DNA from: Psychromarinibacter sediminicola
Lineage (GTDB): Bacteria; Pseudomonadota; Alphaproteobacteria; Rhodobacterales; Rhodobacteraceae
Direction: 5' to 3'
NCBI RefSeq assembly: GCF_029168335.1
Contig: NZ_JARGYC010000039.1
Location: forward strand, 1 to 45,393
Length of the DNA: 45,393 nt
Shown here: one piece after another, positions 8,051 to 16,502 of the stretch
How positions within the stretch are numbered: the stretch's first letter is position 1
Layout: each line of letters begins with the position of its first letter
The notes under the pieces: generated by a model
What the model was told of the DNA's origin: nothing
The model's input: only the letters and a program-made list of their open reading frames with translations
Database searches by the model: none
Made by a program: the position numbers and the translations under genes

Positions 8051-8634
8051 TTCTTCGCTCCGATGCGCGGTTCGGTGCCGTCGAGGATGCGGCGGATGTT
8101 CTCGGCGTGCTTGATGAAGATCAGCACCGACATCACGGCGACCACGGCCGCCACGTGCCAGTGCTGGAAGACCAGCGCATAGATCGGCGCCGCCACCGCC
8201 GCCACAAGCGCCGAGAGCGACGACATCCGCAGCGCAAGCGCCACCGCGAGCCAGGTCGCGCAGGCCAGAAGCCCCATCGGCCAGTTGAGCGCGATCAGCG
8301 TGCCCAGGAAGGTCGCCACGCCCTTGCCGCCGCGAAACCCGCCGAAGCAGGACCACAGATGCCCCGCCATCGCGAAGAGCGCCGCAATGCCGGCCGCGTC
8401 CTCGCCCACCAGCCAGCGCGCCAGCAGCACCGCGGCGGCGCCCTTGCCGGCGTCGCCCAGCAGCGTCAGCAGGGCGGCCGGCTTGTGGCCGGTGCGCAGC
8501 ACGTTGGTCGCGCCGATATTGCCCGAACCGATGCTGCGCAGGTCGCCGAGCCGGAACAGCTTTGCCATCAGCAGGCCGAAGGACACCGAGCCCAGCAGGT
8601 AGGCAAGGCCGGCGGTCAGCAGCAGCAGGTACAT
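8047..8634 (-). CDS. plsY: Glycerol-3-phosphate acyltransferase PlsY
   Basis: Inner-membrane enzyme that transfers the acyl group of acyl-phosphate to glycerol-3-phosphate, the first step of phospholipid synthesis with PlsX. The protein is 195 residues with about five membrane helices. All signature motifs are present: SIGSGNIGATNVLRTG (the conserved motif at 36-47), DAGKG (61-65) and FRGGKGVAT (100-108), and the C-terminal HAENIRRILDGTE. The ATG at 8634 has an AAGGAGGAG ribosome site. The gene overlaps the downstream exported-protein gene by 4 bases (ATGA). Confidence is very high. Confidence 0.96.
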   Translation of the reverse strand: MYLLLLTAGLAYLLGSVSFGLLMAKLFRLGDLRSIGSGNIGATNVLRTGHKPAALLTLLGDAGKGAAAVLLARWLVGEDAAGIAALFAMAGHLWSCFGGFRGGKGVATFLGTLIALNWPMGLLACATWLAVALALRMSSLSALVAAVAAPIYALVFQHWHVAAVVAVMSVLIFIKHAENIRRILDGTEPRIGAKK

Positions 8635-8715
8635 GGGCGAGGCTCCTCCTTGGTCGCCGCGCATCCTGTCGGGAAACGCGGGCCGGGAAAAGGGGGGAAG
8701 GGGCGCGGCGCCGTC

Positions 8716-8796
8716 CGCCACGATCTTCCAGAAGATCGTGGCGGGCAAAATCTTCTAGAAGATTTTGACGCGGCAGGATTTTCTGGAAAATCCTGC
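8716..8796. repeat. Array of three perfect or near-perfect short palindromes (terminator-like)
   Basis: Three palindromes stand side by side. 8716-8743 has 13-bp arms (CGCCACGATCTTC and its complement) around CA. 8746-8767 is a perfect 22-bp palindrome with arm CAAAATCTTCT. 8773-8796 has 11-bp arms (GCAGGATTTTC) around TG and touches the stop codon of the esterase gene. Two of the three recur almost unchanged at 33702-33751. Since they follow a stop codon and precede the plsY operon on the same strand, they probably end the esterase transcript. Confidence 0.8.
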
Positions 8797-9476
8797 TACC
8801 TGCGCGCCCGCTTGGCCAATTCCAGCACCGAGGGCCCCAGCCCCTCGACGATGATCTCGACGCCCGCCGCGTTGGGGTGGATGCCGTCGGCCTGCATCAC
8901 ACTGGCCGGGTCGCCCTCGCCCACCGCGTCGCGCAGGGGCGCCAGGAAAGTCGGCCCCAGCAGCGCGTCGTAGTCCTCGGCCAGCTCGGGATAGATCGCG
9001 TCGAAGGCGCGCTGGTAGTCCGGCCCGTAATTCCCCGGCGCCGCGATCCCGAACAAGAGCGCCTCGACCCCGGCCTCGCCGGCCGCGTCCAGGATGCCCG
9101 CGAGGTTCTGCCGCGTCACCGCCGGGTCGATGCCGCGCAGCATGTCGTTGGCGCCCAGCGCCACGATCAGCCCGTCGACGTCGTCGGTCAGCGTCCAGTC
9201 CACGCGCGCCAGCCCGCCGGCCGTGGTGTCGCCCGACACGCCGGCATTGCGGAGCTCCACCTCTGCACCGCGGTCGTCCAGCCACGCCTGCATCGTGGGC
9301 ACGAAGCCCTCGCCCTCGGCCAGCCCGTAGCCGGCGGTCAGGCTGTCGCCCAGCGCGGCGATCACCACCGGCTGTGCCGCCGCAGCACCGGTTCCGATCA
9401 ACAGCCCGAGGGCAAGGTTGCGAAGCCCCCGAACCGCCCCATATCCGACGGAACGCAACCGCAGGAGCCCGCCCAT
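8796..9476 (-). CDS. TesA-like SGNH arylesterase / lysophospholipase, exported
   Basis: A 226-residue GDSL/SGNH hydrolase of the E. coli TesA type, acting on acyl esters and thioesters, probably in the periplasm. Blocks are visible: block I ALGDSLTAGYG with the nucleophile Ser, block II glycine in SGDTTAGG, block III GANDMLRG with Asn, and block V DGIHPNAAG with catalytic Asp and His. A hydrophobic N-terminus (RNLALGLLIGTGAAAAQ) serves as signal peptide. The ATG at 9476 overlaps the ATG of the divergent ABC gene by two bases; a TTG at 9458 would avoid this and cannot be excluded. Next to ybbA-ybbP-type genes, this repeats the tesA/ybbA/ybbP arrangement of E. coli. Confidence 0.88.
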   Translation of the reverse strand: MGGLLRLRSVGYGAVRGLRNLALGLLIGTGAAAAQPVVIAALGDSLTAGYGLAEGEGFVPTMQAWLDDRGAEVELRNAGVSGDTTAGGLARVDWTLTDDVDGLIVALGANDMLRGIDPAVTRQNLAGILDAAGEAGVEALLFGIAAPGNYGPDYQRAFDAIYPELAEDYDALLGPTFLAPLRDAVGEGDPASVMQADGIHPNAAGVEIIVEGLGPSVLELAKRARR

Positions 9477-10164
9477 GACCGCCCCCGTCGCCACGCTGTC
9501 CGACGCCCGCCTGTCGCTTGCGGGCAATGCGGGGCGGGTGGATATCCTGAAGGGCATCAGCCTGAAGATCGCGCGCGGGGAAACCCTGGGGCTGGTCGGT
9601 CCGTCCGGTAGCGGCAAGTCGTCTCTCCTCATGCTTCTGGGCGGGCTGGAGCGCGCCACCGGCGGCACCGTCGAGGTGCTGGGCCGGGACCTGACGGCGA
9701 TGGGCGAGGACGCGCTGGCCCGGTTCCGTCGCAATCATATGGGGGTGGTCTTCCAGTCCTTCCACCTGATTCCGACGATGACCGCGCTGGAAAACGTGGC
9801 CACGCCGCTGGAACTGGCCGGCGTGGCGGATGCCTTCGACCGGGCGGCGGCGGAGCTCGACGCGATGGGCCTCGGCCCCCGATCCGGGCACTATCCCTCG
9901 CAGCTGTCGGGCGGCGAGCAGCAGCGCGTGGCGCTGGCCCGCGCCGCCGCGCCGCGCCCCGACATCCTCTTGGCCGACGAGCCTACCGGCAACCTCGACG
10001 GCACCACCGGCGCCGCGATCATGGACCTGCTGTTCGGCCTGCGCGACCGCCACGGCGCGACGCTGGTGCTGGTGACGCACGCCCCCGACCTCGCGGCGCG
10101 CTGCGACCGGGTGATCGAGCTGGTCGACGGTACGCTCGCGCCGCGCGCCAAGGCCGCCGAATGA
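9475..10164 (+). CDS. ABC transporter ATP-binding protein, YbbA/LolD type
   Basis: ATPase subunit of a MacB/LolCDE-superfamily exporter, 229 residues. Walker [10 protein letters not shown] is at 42-50, the Q-loop is in [10 protein letters not shown] (92-100), the signature LSGGEQQ at 144-150, Walker [11 protein letters not shown] at 163-172 and the switch His in [13 protein letters not shown] lies 7 bases before the ATG at 9475. It overlaps the permease gene by 4 bases (ATGA), so the pair forms one transporter. Together with the divergent TesA-like esterase this matches the ybbA-ybbP locus; the substrate of that system is not firmly known. Confidence 0.94.
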   Translation: MTAPVATLSDARLSLAGNAGRVDILKGISLKIARGETLGLVGPSGSGKSSLLMLLGGLERATGGTVEVLGRDLTAMGEDALARFRRNHMGVVFQSFHLIPTMTALENVATPLELAGVADAFDRAAAELDAMGLGPRSGHYPSQLSGGEQQRVALARAAAPRPDILLADEPTGNLDGTTGAAIMDLLFGLRDRHGATLVLVTHAPDLAARCDRVIELVDGTLAPRAKAAE

Positions 10165-12692
10165 GCGTCCGGAACGCCGCCCGCATCGCCCGGCGCGAGC
10201 TGCGCGGCGGCCTGTCTGGCTTTCGCGTCTTCCTCGCCTGCCTCGCCCTCGGCGTCGCCGCCATCGCCGCCGTCGGCAGCGTGCGCGAGTCGCTGGACCA
10301 GGGCCTGGCCCGCGACGCCGCCGTGATCCTCGGCGGCGACGCCGAGATCGAGCTGACCTACCGCTTCGCCTCCGACGCCGAGCGCGCGTGGATGGAGGAG
10401 ATCTCCGACGCCGTCTCCGAGACGGTGGATTTCCGATCCATGGCCGTCGTGCCGCGCGGCGACGGGGCCGAGCGCGGGCTGACCCAGCTGCGCGGCGTCG
10501 ACGGGGCCTATCCGCTCTACGGCGCGGTCGGGCTGGAGCCGGCGATACCGCTGGCGGAGGCGTTCGACGGGACGCCGGAGCACCCCGGCGCCGTGATGGA
10601 CCCGGTGCTGATCGCGCGGCTGGGGCTGGAGACCGGCGACACCTTCCGCCTCGGCGAGAAGACCTTCGTGCTGACGGCCGCCCTGACGCGCGAGCCCGAC
10701 ACTTCGGCGGGCGGCTTCACGCTGGGCCCGCGCACGCTGGTCCGGCTGGCCGACCTCGACGGCACCGGCCTGATCCAGCCCGGCACGCTCTACGAGAGCG
10801 AATACCGCCTCGCGCTGCCCCCCGGCGCCGACCTCGCCGCGCTGGAGCGGCAGGCGAACGCGGCGCTGGAGGGGGCCGGGCATCGCTGGTCCGACACCCG
10901 CAACGCCGCGCCGGGCACGTCGGAGTTCATCGACCGTCTGGCGAGCTTCCTGGTGCTGGTGGGCCTCGCCGGGCTGGCCGTGGGCGGCGTCGGCGTCTCG
11001 GCGGCGGTGCGCGCCTATCTGGAGCGCAAGACCGGCGTGATCGCCACGCTGAAGACGCTGGGGGCCGAAACCCGCACGATCTTCCTCGCCTACGCCTTTC
11101 AGATCGCCGCGCTGACGGCGGTGGGGATCGTGCTGGGCCTGGCGCTGGGCGCCGCGCTGCCGCTGGCCTTCCGCCCGCTGATCGAGGCGCAGTTGCCGAT
11201 CCCGGCGGTGTACGGTGTCCATCCCGGCCCGCTGCTGGAGGCGGCGCTCTACGGCCTGCTGGCGGCGGCGCTGTTCACCCTGTGGCCGCTGGCGCGGACC
11301 GAACAGGTGCGCGCCGCCACGCTCTACCGCGACGGGGCACAGGCCGGGGCGGGCTGGCCGCGTTGGCCGCATGTCGCCGCCACGCTGGCGATCCTCGTCG
11401 GACTCGTCGCTTCGGCGGCGGTGCTGTCGGGGCTGGCGCGGCTGACGCTCTGGTCCGCCGCCGGCATCCTCGCCGCCTTCCTGTCCTTGCTGGCCGTCGC
11501 CTGGGCCACCCGCCGCATCGCCCGCCGGCTGGCGCGGGCGCGCGTCGTGCGCGGCCGGTCGTCGCTGCGCATGGCGCTGGGCTCCGCCGGCGGGCCGGGG
11601 AGCGAGGCGGGATCGGTCGTGCTGTCGCTGGGCCTCGGGCTGACGGTGCTGGCGGCCGTCGGACAGATCGATTCCAACCTGCGCGGCGCGATCACCCGCG
11701 ACCTGCCCGAGGTGGCGCCGAGCTACTTCGTCGTCGACATCCAGACCGACCAGCTGCAGGGCTTCCGCGACACCGCCACCGGCGACCCCGGCGTGACCCG
11801 CGTCGAGACGGCGCCGATGCTGCGCGGCGTCATCACCCGGATCAACGGGCGGCCGGCCTCGGAGGTCTCGGACCACTGGACCCTGCGCGGCGACCGCGGC
11901 ATCACCTATTCCGCCGACCCGCCGACGGGCGCCGAGGTGACGGCGGGGGCGTGGTGGCCCGAGGGCTACACCGGCCCGCCGCAGATCAGCTTCGCCGCCG
12001 AGGAGGCCGCCGAGATCGGCCTGTCGCTGGGCGACGAACTGACCGTCAACGTGCTGGGCCGCGACATCACCGGCGAGATCACCAGCTTCCGCAACGTGGA
12101 TTTCTCCAATGCCGGTATGGGCTTCATCCTGTCGATGAACCCGGCCGCGCTGCGCGGCGCGCCGCACAGCCATATCGCGACGATCTACGCCGACCGCGCG
12201 GCCGAGGCGCGGCTGCTGCGCGAGATCGGCGGGGCCTGGCCCAACATCACGATGATCTCCGTGCGCAGCGCCATCGACCGGGTGTCCGAGATCCTCGCGG
12301 GCATCGCGGCGGCCACGACCTATGGCGCGCTGGCGACGCTGTTCACTGGCTTCATCGTGCTGATCGGTGCGGCGGCGGCGGGCGAGCGGGCGCGGACCTA
12401 CGAGGCGGCGATCCTGAAGACGCTGGGCGCGACGCGGGGCGCGGTGCTGGCCAACTTCGCGCTGCGCAGCGCGATCTTCGGGCTGGCGGCGGGGCTGGTG
12501 GCGATCGTCGCCGGCGGGCTCGCGGGCTGGGCCGTGACCACCTTCGTGATGGAGACCGAGTTCTACTTCGAGCCGGTCTCGGCCATCGCCATCGTCGCCG
12601 GCGGGGTGGGGGTCACGCTGCTGGCGGGGCTGGCCTTTGCCTGGCGCCCGCTGGCCACGCGACCCGCGAGGGTGCTGCGCGCGCGCGAATGA
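10161..12692 (+). CDS. FtsX-like ABC transporter permease, YbbP type
   Basis: An 843-residue inner-membrane permease, close in size to YbbP (about 804). One helix near residues 20-40 is followed by a large periplasmic domain. A helix bundle from about 255 to 470 includes the FtsX-type segment FLVLVGLAGLAVGGVGVSAA, then comes a second periplasmic domain (about 500-700) and a final FtsX domain with three helices (about 710-835). The duplicated FtsX arrangement in one chain is typical of YbbP rather than of LolC/E. It probably extrudes or extracts an envelope lipid or lipoprotein-like substrate with the YbbA-like ATPase; this is inference from the superfamily. Confidence 0.92.
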   Translation: MSVRNAARIARRELRGGLSGFRVFLACLALGVAAIAAVGSVRESLDQGLARDAAVILGGDAEIELTYRFASDAERAWMEEISDAVSETVDFRSMAVVPRGDGAERGLTQLRGVDGAYPLYGAVGLEPAIPLAEAFDGTPEHPGAVMDPVLIARLGLETGDTFRLGEKTFVLTAALTREPDTSAGGFTLGPRTLVRLADLDGTGLIQPGTLYESEYRLALPPGADLAALERQANAALEGAGHRWSDTRNAAPGTSEFIDRLASFLVLVGLAGLAVGGVGVSAAVRAYLERKTGVIATLKTLGAETRTIFLAYAFQIAALTAVGIVLGLALGAALPLAFRPLIEAQLPIPAVYGVHPGPLLEAALYGLLAAALFTLWPLARTEQVRAATLYRDGAQAGAGWPRWPHVAATLAILVGLVASAAVLSGLARLTLWSAAGILAAFLSLLAVAWATRRIARRLARARVVRGRSSLRMALGSAGGPGSEAGSVVLSLGLGLTVLAAVGQIDSNLRGAITRDLPEVAPSYFVVDIQTDQLQGFRDTATGDPGVTRVETAPMLRGVITRINGRPASEVSDHWTLRGDRGITYSADPPTGAEVTAGAWWPEGYTGPPQISFAAEEAAEIGLSLGDELTVNVLGRDITGEITSFRNVDFSNAGMGFILSMNPAALRGAPHSHIATIYADRAAEARLLREIGGAWPNITMISVRSAIDRVSEILAGIAAATTYGALATLFTGFIVLIGAAAAGERARTYEAAILKTLGATRGAVLANFALRSAIFGLAAGLVAIVAGGLAGWAVTTFVMETEFYFEPVSAIAIVAGGVGVTLLAGLAFAWRPLATRPARVLRARE

Positions 12693-12700
12693 CCGGGCGC

Positions 12701-12746
12701 CGGATCGTTGCAAACGATCCGCTCCGTTTTCTTTTCAAGAAAACGG
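12701..12746. terminator. Two palindromes between convergent ybbP-type and ROK genes
   Basis: 12701-12721 has 9-bp arms (CGGATCGTT / AACGATCCG) around GCA. 12724-12746 has 10-bp arms (CCGTTTTCTT / AAGAAAACGG) around TTC. They start 9 bp after the permease stop and end 11 bp from the ROK gene stop, so they can terminate both converging transcripts. The build resembles the palindrome arrays at 8716 and 33675. Confidence 0.75.
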
Positions 12747-12756
12747 CGACGGGCGG

Positions 12757-13977
12757 TCAGGACAGCGCGGGCAGGGCCGTGGTCTCGACCAGGAAGCGCT
12801 CGGACAAGGGCAGGCTCGCCGCGCCGATCGCCCGGGCCGCCGCGCCCATGGTGCCGGGGCGCACCTCCGGCCGCCTGAGGCCCGCCAGGTTCACCCGGTC
12901 CAGCCCCCGGTCGACCGCCGCCACCAGCCGGGCGCGCAGCTCTTCGGTGATCCACCCGTCGATCATCACCACCGGCAGGTCCAGCACCGCCACGGCCGAG
13001 GCGCAGGCATAGGCGATTCCCGGCGCCGCCGCGTCCAGCCAGTCCGCCAGCACCGCCTCGTCCGCCGTCAGCGCCTCGGGCCCGGCCCACAGCCCGTCCG
13101 CATCGTGCCCCGCCGCGACCAGCGCCGATTCCAGCCCCGACAGGCTCGCCACTTCGATCAGCTGCATCGGCCGTCCCGCCGGCCCCGGCACCGGGATCGA
13201 GCCCAGCGCGCCGGCATTGCCGCTGTGGCCGGAATAGAGCCGGTGGTTCAGCACCACGCCGCCGCCGATGAAATAGCCCAGGTAGAAATGCAGAAAGCTG
13301 CCCTGCTCGACCGCCGGGCCAAAGACCAGCTCCGCCCCGCAGGCCGCCGTGGCGTCGTTCTGCAGGAACACCGGCAGCCCGCAGCGCTCGGCGATGCCGG
13401 CGCGGATGTCCTCGCTGCGCCAGGCGTCCATGACCGCCTGCGGCGCCCCCAGCGCCTCGGCCCAGTCCCATAACAGGTAGGGCATCGCGATGCCCATGCC
13501 CGTGACCCGGCCGCGCCTGTCGCGGGGCAGCCCGTCGCGCAGGGCGGTCGCCGTCTCCTGCGCGAATCGCATCACCGCGTCGGGCGTGGGATAGTCATGC
13601 GTGCGCCGCCGCCGCTCCAGCACCGTGCCGGTGAAGTCGATCAGCACCATCTCCAGCGACCGGCGCCCGACGTTCAGCCCCAGGAAATACGCCCCGTCCG
13701 GCGCCAGCGCCATCGGCACCGAAGGCTGCCCCACGCGCCCGCGCACCGGCGTGCCGCGCAGCAACAGCCCGTCCGCCTCCAGCCCGCGCATGATCACCGA
13801 CACGGTCTGCGCCGACAGCCCCGTCGCCCGCGCGATGTCGGCCTTGGCCGTCGGGCCGCGCTGGCGGATCAGGGTCAGGACCAGCCGCTCGTTATGCGCG
13901 CGCATCCCCGCCTGGTTCGATCCGCGGATCGCCGGGTCGTCGACGCTTGCCGCCTGACTGCGATACCATTCCTGCAC
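12757..13977 (-). CDS. frcR: ROK-family transcriptional repressor, FrcR-like
   Basis: A 406-residue regulator: a MarR-like winged helix-turn-helix at about 43-65 (TAKADIARATGLSAQTVSVI), then a ROK sugar-kinase-like domain (GLNVG near 100, LQNDATAACGAE, and GGGVVLNHRLYSGHSGNAGALG). The CxCGxxGC zinc motif of many ROK proteins is not evident. The GTG start at 13977 has GGGAG upstream and gives the N-terminus MQEWYRSQAA; an in-frame ATG further upstream would read through the spacer. It is divergent from frcB-frcC-frcA, the arrangement known for FrcR and the Sinorhizobium fructose transporter. It likely represses those genes and itself through the palindrome at 14031-14063, released by a sugar or sugar phosphate. 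Confidence 0.85.
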   Translation of the reverse strand: MQEWYRSQAASVDDPAIRGSNQAGMRAHNERLVLTLIRQRGPTAKADIARATGLSAQTVSVIMRGLEADGLLLRGTPVRGRVGQPSVPMALAPDGAYFLGLNVGRRSLEMVLIDFTGTVLERRRRTHDYPTPDAVMRFAQETATALRDGLPRDRRGRVTGMGIAMPYLLWDWAEALGAPQAVMDAWRSEDIRAGIAERCGLPVFLQNDATAACGAELVFGPAVEQGSFLHFYLGYFIGGGVVLNHRLYSGHSGNAGALGSIPVPGPAGRPMQLIEVASLSGLESALVAAGHDADGLWAGPEALTADEAVLADWLDAAAPGIAYACASAVAVLDLPVVMIDGWITEELRARLVAAVDRGLDRVNLAGLRRPEVRPGTMGAAARAIGAASLPLSERFLVETTALPALS

Positions 13978-14030
13978 ACCGTGTCTCCCGCGTGTCCCCC
14001 GGGGAGTCTTTCCCCTGGGTCCGGTCGGAG

Positions 14031-14088
14031 TCAATAAATAAATCTACATGATTTATTTATTGACAGCCAAGCCCGGATTCGCTCTTAT
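14031..14088 (+). promoter_or_regulatory. frcB promoter with 33-bp perfect inverted-repeat operator
   Basis: 14031-14063 is a perfect inverted repeat: 14-bp arm TCAATAAATAAATC, spacer TACAT, and the complementary arm. It is very AT-rich in a GC-rich region. Its right end overlaps a consensus -35 box TTGACA (14060-14065), followed after 17 bp by TCTTAT (14083-14088) as -10. A repressor bound here would block RNA polymerase. ROK repressors are known to use AT-rich palindromes. It lies 54 bp from the frcR start and 88 bp before frcB, so it could serve both genes. Confidence 0.85.
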
Positions 14089-14150
14089 GTCGGTACGGCG
14101 CCGGGGTTCGGCACCGTTCAAGTTGCATCATGCACCTTAGGGAGGAACAA

Positions 14151-15164
14151 ATGAAGAAGCTTATCGCGGGCACCGCGCTCGGCCTCATGGCCACCGCCGG
14201 CACCGCCGCCGCGCAGGACGTCTCGGCCTGCCTGATCACCAAGACCGACACCAACCCGTTCTTCGTGAAGATGCGCGAGGGCGCGTCGGCCAAGGCCGAG
14301 GAGCTGGGCATCGAGCTGAACAGCTATGCCGGCAAGGTCGACGGCGACAACGAGACCCAGGTGGCGGCCATCGAGACCTGCATCGCCAACGGCGTCGACG
14401 GCATCCTGCTGACGCCGTCGGACACCTCGGCCATCGTGCCGGTGGTCGAGCAGGCGCGCGACGCCGGCATCCTGGTGATCGCGCTGGACACCCCGCTCGA
14501 CCCGATCGACGCCGCCGACATGACCTTCGCCACCGACAACTTCCGGGCGGGCGAGCTGATCGGCGAATGGGCCGCCGCCAAGCTGGGCGACGCCGCCGCC
14601 GACGCCAAGATCGCGATGCTGGATCTCGGCATCAGCCAGCCCACCGTCGGCGTGCTGCGCGACCAGGGCTTCCTGACCGGCTTCGGCATCGACCCGATGG
14701 ACACCTCGATGTGGGGCGACGAGGAGGATCCACGGATCATCTGCAACGAGGTCACCGCCGGCAACCAGGAAGGCGGCCGCACGGCGATGGAGAACTGCCT
14801 GGCGCAGGATCCGTTCATCAACCTCGTCTACACCATCAACGAGCCCGCCGCCGCCGGCGCCTACGAGGCGCTGAAGGCGCTGGGCCGCGAGGACGAGGTG
14901 ATGATCGTGTCCATCGACGGCGGCTGCCCGGGCGTGCAGAACGTGGCCGAGGGCGTGATCGGCGCCACCTCGCAGCAATACCCGCTGCGGATGGCCGCGC
15001 TGGGCATCGAGGCGATCGCCGAGTTCGCCGAGAGCGGCGCCACGCCCGAGGCGACCGAGGGCAAGGACTTCTACGACACCGGCGTCGCGCTGGTCACCGA
15101 CGATCCCGTCGAGGGCGTCGACTCGATCTCGGTCGAGAAAGGGCTGGAGCTCTGCTGGGGCTGA
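14151..15164 (+). CDS. frcB: Sugar ABC transporter substrate-binding protein, FrcB-like (fructose type)
   Basis: A 337-residue periplasmic binding protein of the ribose/galactose class (Peripla_BP_4 type). The signal peptide is [20 protein letters not shown] with cleavage before QD. It then shows the sugar-binding fold signatures [53 protein letters not shown] and IDGGCPGVQ. The two-cysteine pattern and overall sequence resemble FrcB, which in Sinorhizobium meliloti binds fructose and also mannose and ribose. GGGAGG at 14140-14145 precedes the ATG. It is the first gene of the operon, with a strong stem-loop after it, as expected for an abundant binding protein. Confidence 0.9.
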   Translation: MKKLIAGTALGLMATAGTAAAQDVSACLITKTDTNPFFVKMREGASAKAEELGIELNSYAGKVDGDNETQVAAIETCIANGVDGILLTPSDTSAIVPVVEQARDAGILVIALDTPLDPIDAADMTFATDNFRAGELIGEWAAAKLGDAAADAKIAMLDLGISQPTVGVLRDQGFLTGFGIDPMDTSMWGDEEDPRIICNEVTAGNQEGGRTAMENCLAQDPFINLVYTINEPAAAGAYEALKALGREDEVMIVSIDGGCPGVQNVAEGVIGATSQQYPLRMAALGIEAIAEFAESGATPEATEGKDFYDTGVALVTDDPVEGVDSISVEKGLELCWG

Positions 15165-15180
15165 CCGCCCGCTGAGACCC

Positions 15181-15209
15181 GGAGGGCGCGCGCGCCCCGC
15201 GCGCCCTCC
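15181..15209 (+). promoter_or_regulatory. Strong intercistronic stem-loop between frcB and frcC
   Basis: A perfect 12-bp stem (arm GGAGGGCGCGCG) encloses a CGCCC loop. There is no T run after it, so it is unlikely to be a full terminator. Similar loops behind binding-protein genes protect the upstream mRNA from 3' decay and raise binding-protein output relative to the permease; that role is inferred here. Confidence 0.7.
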
Positions 15210-15299
15210 CCCCGCGAAGCGCGGCGACGAATCGCGCGCCGTCTGTCATCATCCGACACATCCACCGCGGCACGGACCCGATGGAAGGGAGGATCACGC

Positions 15300-16379
15300 A
15301 TGTCACCACAAGATAGCAGCAGCGACAGCTACGAATCGTCGCTGTCGGGCGCGTCCAGCGACGTCGCCTCGTTCGAGGACCATCACAAGGGGTTCGTCGG
15401 CCGGTTCCACGACCTGCTTCACGGCACCCCGGCGCTGGTGCCGCTGATCGTGCTGGTCGCCGCCGTCCTGATCTTCGGGCTGGTGCTGGGCAGCAACTTC
15501 TTCTCGCCCTTCGCGCTGACCCTGATCCTGCAGCAGGTGCAGATCGTCGGCGTGCTGGCCGCGGCGCAGAGCCTGATCATCCTGACCGCCGGCATCGACC
15601 TGTCGGTCGGCGCGCTGGCGGTGCTGACCTCGGTCGTCATGGGGCAGTTCACCTTCCGCTACGGCATTCCGCCGTTCCTCGCGGTGCTCTGCGGGCTGGC
15701 CATCGGCACCGGCGTGGGCGCCGCCAACGGCTGGCTCGTCAGCAAGGTCAAGCTGCCGCCCTTCATCGTGACGCTGGGGATGTGGCAGATCGTGCTGGCC
15801 GCCAACTATCTCTATTCCAAGAACGAGACGATCCGCGCCCAGGAGATCGAGCAGCAGGCGCCGTTCCTGCAGCTGATGGGCACGACGCTGAAGCTCGGCG
15901 GCGCGACCTTCACGCTCGGCGTGATCATGATGGTGGTCCTGGTCTTCGCGCTGGCCTACGCGCTGCGCTCCACCGCCTGGGGCCGGCACGTCTATGCCGT
16001 GGGCGACGATGCCGAGGCGGCGCAGCTCGCCGGCGTGAACCGGCACCGCACGCTGATGTCCGTCTACATGCTGGTGGGCTTCATCTGCGGCCTTGCCGGC
16101 TGGGTGATGATCGGCCGCTTCGGCTCGGTCTCGCCCTCGGCCACCACCGGGGTCATCGGCAACATCCAGTCGATCACCGCCGTGGTCATCGGGGGCATCT
16201 CGCTGTTCGGCGGGCGCGGCTCGATCCTCGGCGCCTTCTTCGGCGCGCTGATCGTCGGCGTGTTCGAGCTGGGGCTTCGCATGGCCGGGGCCAACCCGCA
16301 ATGGACCTACCTGCTGATCGGTGTGCTGATCATCGCCGCCGTGACCGTGGACCAGTGGATCCGGAAGGTGTCGGCATGA
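15300..16379 (+). CDS. frcC: Sugar ABC transporter permease, FrcC-like
   Basis: Inner-membrane permease of the RbsC/BPD_transp_2 class, 359 residues with roughly ten hydrophobic segments after a Ser-rich cytoplasmic N-terminus (about 1-40). It contains the family's ILTAGIDLSVGALAVL segment and the GGISLFGGRGSILGAFFGAL segment near the C-terminus. The N-terminal tail before the first helix is longer than in RbsC but common in FrcC-type proteins. The ATG at 15300 has GGGAGG upstream. It works with FrcB and FrcA for high-affinity monosaccharide import; fructose is the likely substrate by similarity. Confidence 0.9.
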   Translation: MSPQDSSSDSYESSLSGASSDVASFEDHHKGFVGRFHDLLHGTPALVPLIVLVAAVLIFGLVLGSNFFSPFALTLILQQVQIVGVLAAAQSLIILTAGIDLSVGALAVLTSVVMGQFTFRYGIPPFLAVLCGLAIGTGVGAANGWLVSKVKLPPFIVTLGMWQIVLAANYLYSKNETIRAQEIEQQAPFLQLMGTTLKLGGATFTLGVIMMVVLVFALAYALRSTAWGRHVYAVGDDAEAAQLAGVNRHRTLMSVYMLVGFICGLAGWVMIGRFGSVSPSATTGVIGNIQSITAVVIGGISLFGGRGSILGAFFGALIVGVFELGLRMAGANPQWTYLLIGVLIIAAVTVDQWIRKVSA

Positions 16380-16502
16380 CCCGGCGGACCCAACCCCTCC
16401 CGGCGGGCCGCGCGCCGGCCGGGCGGGCGCCCATCACAAAGGAACGGCAGGCTGCGGGGCTGCCCGCGGCCGGAACCCTGATCGGAAAGGTGTCGGCATG
16501 AC
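16362..16502 (+). repeat. 16-bp direct repeat duplicating the frcC stop / frcA start junction
   Basis: The same 16 bases, AAGGTGTCGGCATGAC, occur at 16365-16380 (end of frcC) and at 16487-16502 (start of frcA), 122 bp apart. Each copy contains an ATGA. The first looks like an original overlapping frcC/frcA junction; the second supplies the present ribosome site and ATG. The 106 bp between them are GC-rich with no recognisable gene. Either a short insertion with target duplication or a local duplication separated the two genes. Confidence 0.8.

Noticed and set aside
9891-12713. A 940-codon minus-strand frame opposite the FtsX permease
   Set aside because: Same shadow composition; the plus strand encodes a clear ATPase and permease.
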